Below are positions 56,109 through 61,492 of a stretch of 61,492 nucleotides of DNA, piece after piece. The DNA is from Roseospira navarrensis (GTDB taxonomy: Bacteria; Pseudomonadota; Alphaproteobacteria; Rhodospirillales; Rhodospirillaceae): positions 1-61,492 of the forward strand of contig NZ_WIVE01000019.1 of the NCBI RefSeq assembly GCF_009601025.1. The letters run 5' to 3'. Under the pieces are notes generated by a model. That model was not told the DNA's origin and searched no databases. It was given only the letters and a program-made list of their open reading frames with translations. The translations under genes were made by a program, and so were the position numbers. Positions within the stretch are counted from its first letter, which is position 1; the number at the start of each line of letters is the position of its first letter.

Positions 56109-56585
56109 ATGCAAGGACCCCATGAAACGGACGGCTTCAGCCGCCGCACCGTCCTGTTCAGCATCGGCGGCGGTGCCGCCGTGATGACCGGGATGACCCT
56201 GTTCCCCGCCCTCGCCATCGCCGACGAGGGGGCCGTCAACGACGCCATCAAGAGCATGGTCGGCGAGGTCCCCGCCGAGGGCGGCGTGTCCCTCGATCTG
56301 CCGGAGATCGCCGAGAACGGCAACACCGTGCCGCTGAGCTTCGAGATCGACGCGCCCATGGGCGACGACGTGCATGTGACCGACGTCATGATCCTGGCCG
56401 ACGGCAACCCGTCGCCCGATGTGGCCGTGTTCCACTTCACGCCCATGAGCGGCAAAGCCGCCGGCTCGACCCGCCTGCGCCTGGCCGGCACACAGAACGT
56501 GATCGCGGTCGCCCAGCTCAGCGACGGCTCGGCCATGATGGGCAAGAAGCAGGTCAAGGTCACCATCGGCGGCTGCGGCGGCTGA
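56109..56585 (+). CDS. soxY: Sulfur-carrier protein SoxY
   Basis: Carries sulfur intermediates on the Cys at the end of the chain: Cys156 in the GGCGG C-terminus. A Tat signal with SRRTVLFSIGGGAAV precedes the mature domain; after cleavage (near residue 38) it forms the SoxYZ heterodimer in the periplasm. The GGAAAGGAG-type SD lies 5-8 nt before the ATG at 56109. soxZ follows after 76 nt. Length 158 aa is normal. Confidence 0.97.
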   Translation: MQGPHETDGFSRRTVLFSIGGGAAVMTGMTLFPALAIADEGAVNDAIKSMVGEVPAEGGVSLDLPEIAENGNTVPLSFEIDAPMGDDVHVTDVMILADGNPSPDVAVFHFTPMSGKAAGSTRLRLAGTQNVIAVAQLSDGSAMMGKKQVKVTIGGCGG

Positions 56586-56661
56586 TCCGGCCGCGCCCCG
56601 ACCCGACCCGGGACCCCCGTAAACGCCCCCCGTAACCGCGCAGCATCAGGAGACACCACCG

Positions 56662-56988
56662 ATGGCGACCATCCGCCCCCGCGTCAAGGCCCCGAGGAAG
56701 GCGGCCCCTGGAGACGTTGTCGAGATCAAGACCCTCATCAACCACGGCATGGAAAGCGGTCAGCGCAAGGACAAGGACGGCAATCCGATCCCGCGCCAGA
56801 TCATCAACAAGTTCGTGGCCGAGTTCAACGGCACCGAGTTCTTCTCGGTGGACCTGGCTCCCGCCATTTCCGCCAACCCGTACCTGTCGTTCTACGCCAA
56901 GGTCCAGGAAAGCGGCGAGTTCACCTTCCGTTGGCATGACGACGACGGTTCGGTCTACGAGGACAGCAAGTCCATTGAGGTGGCGTGA
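56662..56988 (+). CDS. soxZ: SoxZ subunit of the SoxYZ carrier
   Basis: A 108-aa beta-sandwich protein without signal peptide, exported with SoxY by the Tat path. Typical segments: EIKTLINHGMESGQRKD, IPRQIINKFVAEFNG and the C-terminal FTFRWHDDDGSVYED. AGGAGA lies 8-9 nt before the ATG at 56662. The partner SoxY lies directly upstream. soxA follows after 199 nt, a gap with no gene. Confidence 0.97.
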   Translation: MATIRPRVKAPRKAAPGDVVEIKTLINHGMESGQRKDKDGNPIPRQIINKFVAEFNGTEFFSVDLAPAISANPYLSFYAKVQESGEFTFRWHDDDGSVYEDSKSIEVA

Positions 56989-57187
56989 TCCCACCAGGGG
57001 CGGCGCATTCCATGGCGGCGGGCGCTCCGGTCGGCTCCGACCGTGACCGGCCCGCTCGGTTGACCGGCCGTGTCCGGCACCACATCGCGCCAGGACCGGC
57101 GCCGCCCGGGCGGGACCCGACCGACACCCGCACACCAAAAAGGCCGCAAAAAACAAGGCCGCAATGAACAGGAACGGGGGAGGACCC

Positions 57188-58021
57188 ATGACCAACACGT
57201 TCAGGACGCCCGGTGCATCCGCCCTGGCCGCGGTCGCGGGCGCGGTGATGCTCGCCGCGACACCGGCCCTTGCCGCCGACGGTGACAGCACCCGCATCGA
57301 CTGGGGCCCCTACAAGGTGGGCGACGTGCGCTCCGGTTACACCTTCGCCGGGGCCCAGACGCGCGCCATGCAGGACGACGAGTTCCAGAACCCCGCCTTC
57401 CTGTGGCTGGAACGCGGCATGGACATCTGGGAAACGCCGGCCGGCCAGGCTGGCAAGGCCTGTACCGACTGCCACGGCGACGCCGAAGAGAGCATGGCGG
57501 GCGTGGCCGCGCGCTACCCGATCTATTTCGAGGATTGGGACAAGCTCATGAACATCGAGCAGCGCATCAACTGGTGCCGCGAAAATCAGATGCAGGCCGA
57601 GCCGTTCAAGTGGGAAACGGACGAAATGCTGGGCATCACCGCCTTCGTCAAGCACCAGTCCAAGGGCATGCCGGTCGATGTGTCCATCGAAGGCCCCGCG
57701 CATGAATTCTGGGAAAAGGGCAAGGCGTTCTACGAGACCCGGCGGGGCCAGCTCGACCTCGCCTGCACCCACTGCCACGTGGACAACGAGGGCAACCTGA
57801 TCCGCGCCGAGACCCTCAGCCAGGGCCAGGCCAACGGCTTCCCCACCTATCGCCTGAAGTGGCAGACCGTCGGCTCGCTGCATCGCCGCTTCCGCGGCTG
57901 CAACAAGAACATCCGGGCGGAGCCCTACGGCTACGGCTCGGACGAGTACACCAACCTGGAACTGTACGTGACCTGGCGCGGCAACGGCCTGCCGGTCGAA
58001 TCTCCGTCGGTCCGCAAGTAG
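57188..58021 (+). CDS. soxA: Diheme cytochrome c SoxA
   Basis: The catalytic subunit of SoxXA that joins thiosulfate to the SoxY Cys. After a signal peptide (cleavage near residue 29, LA), two heme sites are present: CTDCH (92-96) and CTHCH (193-197), so this is the diheme form. Cys130 in RINWC is the expected axial ligand of the first heme; Cys238 in RGCNKNIRAEP is the catalytic persulfide-bearing ligand. GGGAGG lies 5 nt before the ATG at 57188, so I prefer it to the ATG 24 nt upstream. Confidence 0.96.
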   Translation: MTNTFRTPGASALAAVAGAVMLAATPALAADGDSTRIDWGPYKVGDVRSGYTFAGAQTRAMQDDEFQNPAFLWLERGMDIWETPAGQAGKACTDCHGDAEESMAGVAARYPIYFEDWDKLMNIEQRINWCRENQMQAEPFKWETDEMLGITAFVKHQSKGMPVDVSIEGPAHEFWEKGKAFYETRRGQLDLACTHCHVDNEGNLIRAETLSQGQANGFPTYRLKWQTVGSLHRRFRGCNKNIRAEPYGYGSDEYTNLELYVTWRGNGLPVESPSVRK

Positions 58022-58194
58022 CGGCCCTGTCAGGGACGGCGCGGGGCGCGGACCATCCGCGCGCCGCCCCACCCTTCCGCCTCTCTGCCTTGAGGCCCTC
58101 CGAAGACCGGGACGACCAAGCCGCCGGCCCGATCCCGGGCGGACCCGGCGGGGTGCGACCCCACCAGAGCCTTCATCACGAAAGAGATACGGTC

Positions 58195-59883
58195 ATGTTC
58201 ACGCGGCGAGATTTCATGCGGACGGCGGCCGCCACGGCCATCCTGATGGGCGGCCCCATGGGCCTGCGGCGGGCGGCCGCACAGCAGACGCTGACCCAGG
58301 ACGACCTGTTGCGGTTCGATCCCCTGGGCCAGGTCACGCTTCTGCATGTCACCGACGTGCATGCCCAGTTGATGCCGATCTACTTCCGCGAGCCGTCCGT
58401 GAACCTGGGCGTGGGCGAGGTCGAGGGCAAGCCGCCGCACATCACCGGCGCGGACTTCCTGGCGCGGTTCGACATCCCGAAGGACTCGCCGGAGTGCTAC
58501 GCCCTGACCAACGTGGACTTCACCGCGTTGGCCCGCACCTATGGCCGCGTGGGCGGCCTGGACCGGCTCGCCACCCTGGTCAACGCCATCCGCGCCGAGC
58601 GTCCGGGCAACACCCTGTTCCTGGACGGCGGCGACACCTGGCAGGGGTCCTATACGTCGTTGCAGACCAACGGCGCGGACATGGTCAAGGCGTTCAACGC
58701 ACTCAAGACCGACGCCATGACGGCCCACTGGGAGTTCACCTACGGCCAGGACCGGGTGATGGAGATCCTGGACGGCGAACTGGACTTCCCCTTCCTGTGC
58801 GGCAACGTGCTGGACACCATGTGGGAGGAGCCGGTCTTCGAGTCCACGCGGATGTTCGAGCGCGGCGGCGTGCAGGTGGCCGTGATCGGTCAGGCGTTCC
58901 CCTATACGCCCATCGCCAACCCGTCCCACCTGATCCCGGAGTGGTCCTTCGGGATCCGGCCGGACACGGTGCAAGAGCACGTGGACAATGCCCGCGCCAA
59001 CGGCGCCGAGGTGGTGGTGCTGCTGTCCCACAACGGGTTCGACGTGGACCGCAAGCTCGCCTCGCTGGTGGACGGGATCGACGTCATCCTGACCGGCCAC
59101 ACCCACGACGCGCTGCCGCGCGAAGTCAAGGTCGGCAAGACGCTGCTCATCGCCTCCGGCTCGCACGGCAAGTTCCTGTCGCGCCTGGACCTTGAGGTGA
59201 AGGGCGGCGCGGTGACCGACTACCGCTACCGCCTGATCCCCGTGTTCTCCGACGTCATCACACCGGACCCGGACATGGCCAAGGTGATCGCCGACCTGCG
59301 CGCGCCCTACGAGGCCGAGTGCACCCGGGTGCTGGGACAGACCGACGATCTGCTGTACCGGCGCGGCAACTTCAACGGCAGCTTCGACGATCTGATCTGT
59401 CAGGCCCTGCTGGCCGAGCGGGACGCCGAGATTGCGCTGTCCCCGGGCTTCCGCTGGGGCGCCACTCTGCTGCCGGGTCAGGACATCACGGTGGACGACG
59501 TCTATTCCATGACCTCGATCACCTATCCCAACGCCTATCGCCAGACCATGTCCGGCGAGATGCTGAAGACCATCATGGAAGACGTGGCCGACAACATCTT
59601 CAACGAGGACCCGTTCTACCAGCAGGGCGGCGACATGGTCCGCGTGGGCGGGATGGGCTACGCCATCGACATCCACAAGCCGATGGGCCAGCGCATCTCG
59701 GACATGACGCTGCTCTCGACCGGCGAGCCCATCGATCCGACCCGCGACTACGTGGTGGCCGGCTGGGCCTCGGTCAACGAGGGCACGGAAGGGCCGCCGA
59801 TCTACGACGTGGTGTCCAACTACATCGAGAAACAGGGCACGGTCTCGGTGCCCGAAAACAGCTCCATCAAGATCAAGGCTTGA
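58195..59883 (+). CDS. soxB: Sulfate thiol esterase SoxB
   Basis: A dimanganese hydrolase that frees sulfate from SoxY-bound thiosulfonate. A Tat signal (TRRDFMRTAA) is followed by the metallophosphoesterase motifs TDVHAQ, GGDTWQGSYTS, SHNGFDVDRKLA and TGHTHDA, and a C-terminal 5'-nucleotidase-like domain. The sequence TDVHAQ has Val where many relatives have Thr. Length 562 aa is standard. The ATG at 58195 follows AAAGAGA; the frame is open upstream but there is no other Tat start. soxV-like ccdA lies 174 nt downstream. Confidence 0.97.
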   Translation: MFTRRDFMRTAAATAILMGGPMGLRRAAAQQTLTQDDLLRFDPLGQVTLLHVTDVHAQLMPIYFREPSVNLGVGEVEGKPPHITGADFLARFDIPKDSPECYALTNVDFTALARTYGRVGGLDRLATLVNAIRAERPGNTLFLDGGDTWQGSYTSLQTNGADMVKAFNALKTDAMTAHWEFTYGQDRVMEILDGELDFPFLCGNVLDTMWEEPVFESTRMFERGGVQVAVIGQAFPYTPIANPSHLIPEWSFGIRPDTVQEHVDNARANGAEVVVLLSHNGFDVDRKLASLVDGIDVILTGHTHDALPREVKVGKTLLIASGSHGKFLSRLDLEVKGGAVTDYRYRLIPVFSDVITPDPDMAKVIADLRAPYEAECTRVLGQTDDLLYRRGNFNGSFDDLICQALLAERDAEIALSPGFRWGATLLPGQDITVDDVYSMTSITYPNAYRQTMSGEMLKTIMEDVADNIFNEDPFYQQGGDMVRVGGMGYAIDIHKPMGQRISDMTLLSTGEPIDPTRDYVVAGWASVNEGTEGPPIYDVVSNYIEKQGTVSVPENSSIKIKA

Positions 59884-60057
59884 GTGGTTTGATCGGGTCC
59901 TGTCCTGACTCGTCAGGACGGGACCGCATCACGGCGTCGCCGCGCCGACCCAGGGGAGTCGTGACCGGCGCGAGTCAATACCCCTGGCGAACCAGGGGCG
60001 ATACCCGCAAAGCGGACCCGGACCAGGACCCGGGCATCAGGGAGGGAGCCGACACCC

Positions 60058-60801
60058 ATGGACGGACTGAACGTCACCTATATCGGGGCGCTGACCGCCG
60101 GCGTGCTCAGCTTCCTGTCGCCGTGCATCCTGCCCATCGTGCCGCCCTACCTGTGCTTCATCGGGGGCGTCAGCCTGGACGACCTGGAGGGCGAGTCCGA
60201 CACCGTGCGCGCCGCCCGCGTGCGGGTCATCAGCGCGGCCGTCGCCTTCGTGCTGGGCTTCGGGACCGTGTTCGTGCTGCTGGGCGCGGGCGCGGCCATG
60301 GCCGGCAACTTCATCACCGAGAACGCCCATATCCTCGGCCCCATCGCGGGCGGGATCATCGTGATCCTCGGGCTGCACTTCCTGGGCGTGTTCCGCATCG
60401 GCCTGCTGTACCGCGAGGCCCGCTTTCACGTGCAGAGCAAGCCGGTGGGGCTGATCGGGGCCTATGTGGTCGGATTGGCCTTCGCGTTCGGCTGGACGCC
60501 CTGCGTCGGCCCCATCCTGGCGGCCATCCTGTTCGTGGCCGGCTCGGACCCGAACCCGCTGGTGGGGGCCTCTCTGCTCGGCACCTACGCCATCGGCATC
60601 GGCGTGCCGTTCATTCTGGCCGCGTTCGCGCTGGGCGCCTTCCTGCGCTTCAAGAACCGCTTCCGCCGCTACATGGGCGCGGTGGAGAAGGTCATCGGCG
60701 GGCTGCTAGTGCTGACCGGCATCCTCATCATGACCGGCGGGATGGCCGAAATCGCCTTCTGGATGATCGAGGCGTTCCCCAGCCTGGGCAAGATCGGCTG
60801 A
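60058..60801 (+). CDS. soxV: CcdA-family thiol transporter SoxV
   Basis: A six-helix CcdA/DsbD-like membrane protein that carries reductant from cytoplasmic thioredoxin to the periplasm. Two conserved Cys lie in SFLSPCILPIVPPY (Cys23) and WTPCVGPILAAI (Cys149). Length 247 aa is usual. In Sox loci SoxV feeds SoxW and SoxS, both encoded here on the other side of soxXYZAB, so I name it soxV rather than ccdA of cytochrome maturation. The promoter, if separate, would lie in 59884-60057, a gap with no gene. Confidence 0.88.
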   Translation: MDGLNVTYIGALTAGVLSFLSPCILPIVPPYLCFIGGVSLDDLEGESDTVRAARVRVISAAVAFVLGFGTVFVLLGAGAAMAGNFITENAHILGPIAGGIIVILGLHFLGVFRIGLLYREARFHVQSKPVGLIGAYVVGLAFAFGWTPCVGPILAAILFVAGSDPNPLVGASLLGTYAIGIGVPFILAAFALGAFLRFKNRFRRYMGAVEKVIGGLLVLTGILIMTGGMAEIAFWMIEAFPSLGKIG

Positions 60802-60832
60802 TCCGCGCAGTCCGGACCGAGGTTGGCCGGGA

Positions 60833-61492
60833 TCACAGCATCCGCTTGCGCAGCACGACCCGCATGGCGTCCACGGCCCGGGGCGTGGCCAGGATGGTTT
60901 CCACCGGCGTGCCCTCCGCCTCCAGGCGCTCACCCAGCGGCGTGAAAGCGAATTCCAGCGTCTCCATGTGGAAGCGGGCCGTCGTCCAGCCGATGGCCGC
61001 GCAGCCCTCGGTGAAGGCGGTAAAGGCGTGCTCGTTGAAGGCCCGCACGCTGGCCGGGTCCGCCCAGGCCCCGTGCGACAGGTCATAGGGCACCAGGATG
61101 TCCATCGCCCCGTCCTCGGCCAGCAGCTCCAGGCAGGCGGTCATGAAGGCCGTCAGGTCCCGCACCCGCGAGAGCACCCATGGCGCAAGAATCCGGCCGA
61201 ACGCGGCCGGCCCCATCACCACGGAGCCGAACCGCTCGGTCTCCACAGTGCCGCCGACGAAATCCGCATCGCAGGGGTCCGCGATCACGTCCGGCGGCGC
61301 CAGCCCCACGGGACCGTGAGCGCCGGGCAGATCCAGATTGATCGCCTCCTCGACCGGGTCCCGACCCCCGTTCAGGTTCAGCACCGTGGGCGTACCGGCG
61401 GGCGCCGTCGCGACCCGACGTGGCGGCGCGGCCGCCGAAACCGCAGCGGCCGCCGGGCCGGGCGCCGGCGCGCGCCGCGCGGGACGGGGCCG
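60833..61492 (-). CDS. Methyltransferase-like hypothetical protein, truncated by the window edge
   Basis: Partial: the frame stays open to the right edge, so the true start lies beyond the window. The visible N-terminal part is an Ala/Pro/Arg-rich linker (61385-61492), followed by a fold resembling class I SAM methyltransferases: VLNLNGGRDPVEEAINLDL in the place of motif I, then ADPCDADFVGG and LELLAEDGAMDILVPYDLSH. The glycines of motif I are altered (NGGRDP instead of GCGxxP), so activity is uncertain. A GTG at 61384 could start a shorter form, but it falls inside motif I. It is convergent with soxV, 31 nt away. Confidence 0.75.
   Translation of the reverse strand, partial: RPRPARRAPAPGPAAAAVSAAAPPRRVATAPAGTPTVLNLNGGRDPVEEAINLDLPGAHGPVGLAPPDVIADPCDADFVGGTVETERFGSVVMGPAAFGRILAPWVLSRVRDLTAFMTACLELLAEDGAMDILVPYDLSHGAWADPASVRAFNEHAFTAFTEGCAAIGWTTARFHMETLEFAFTPLGERLEAEGTPVETILATPRAVDAMRVVLRKRML

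Overview
The window is 61.5 kb of very GC-rich DNA with tightly packed genes and alphaproteobacterial gene content: hopanoid genes hpnA and hpnH beside ispH, a Sox thiosulfate-oxidation cluster, a long-form glutamine-dependent NadE, two-subunit glycyl-tRNA synthetase followed by pyruvate phosphate dikinase, and several secreted proteins ending in a VPLPA-type sorting tail. Together these suggest a Rhodospirillales-like, sulfur-oxidising, possibly phototrophic bacterium. That placement is inference; no rRNA gene or phylogenetic marker was analysed.

Layout. 1-14.8 kb is a surface-glycan region. A Sel1-repeat lipoprotein is divergent from a five-gene operon in which every junction is a 4-nt ATGA overlap: a 1496-aa multidomain glycosyltransferase/methyltransferase, a radical SAM enzyme, a family 2 glycosyltransferase, a protein with two tandem family 4 glycosyltransferases, and a small membrane protein. 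A convergent O-antigen-ligase-like gene and a proline-rich secreted protein follow. 15-19 kb holds nadE, a small ORF and a PAS-PAS-PAS histidine kinase. 19-32.8 kb contains four VPLPA-CTERM proteins interleaved with housekeeping genes (glyQ, glyS, ppdK, gcdH) and a 2OG-Fe(II) oxygenase. 32.8-34.9 kb is mostly non-coding, with tRNA-Phe and a small membrane protein. 34.9-39.8 kb is a solute-symporter cassette: DUF4212 subunit, symporter, cNMP/CBS/DUF294 regulator and DnaQ-like exonuclease. 39.8-45.6 kb, on the minus strand, carries cpoB-tilS-ftsH-folP and a zinc-ribbon protein. 45.7-49.2 kb holds hpnA, ispH and hpnH. 49.4-53.5 kb is a tripartite tricarboxylate transporter operon (tctC-tctB-tctA) translationally coupled to an AbrB-family membrane protein. 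53.7-60.8 kb is the sox locus: soxS-soxW leftward, soxX-Y-Z-A-B and a soxV/ccdA-like gene rightward. A truncated methyltransferase-like gene runs off the right edge.

How the parts work together. SoxXA, SoxYZ and SoxB form the periplasmic thiosulfate-oxidising core; SoxV, SoxW and SoxS would supply reductant to periplasmic thiols. No soxCD is present here, the pattern known from bacteria that deposit sulfur. IspH makes isoprenoid precursors, and HpnH and HpnA act on hopanoid side chains. The glycan operon looks like a machine for building and methylating a surface polysaccharide or glycoconjugate.

The most unusual signals are: a 95-97-nt four-hairpin intergenic element present twice with compensatory base changes; paired or overlapping hairpins in front of two VPLPA-CTERM genes whose 3' tails are almost identical in DNA; the 1496-aa fusion protein and its radical SAM partner; and palindromes in the soxS/soxX divergent region.
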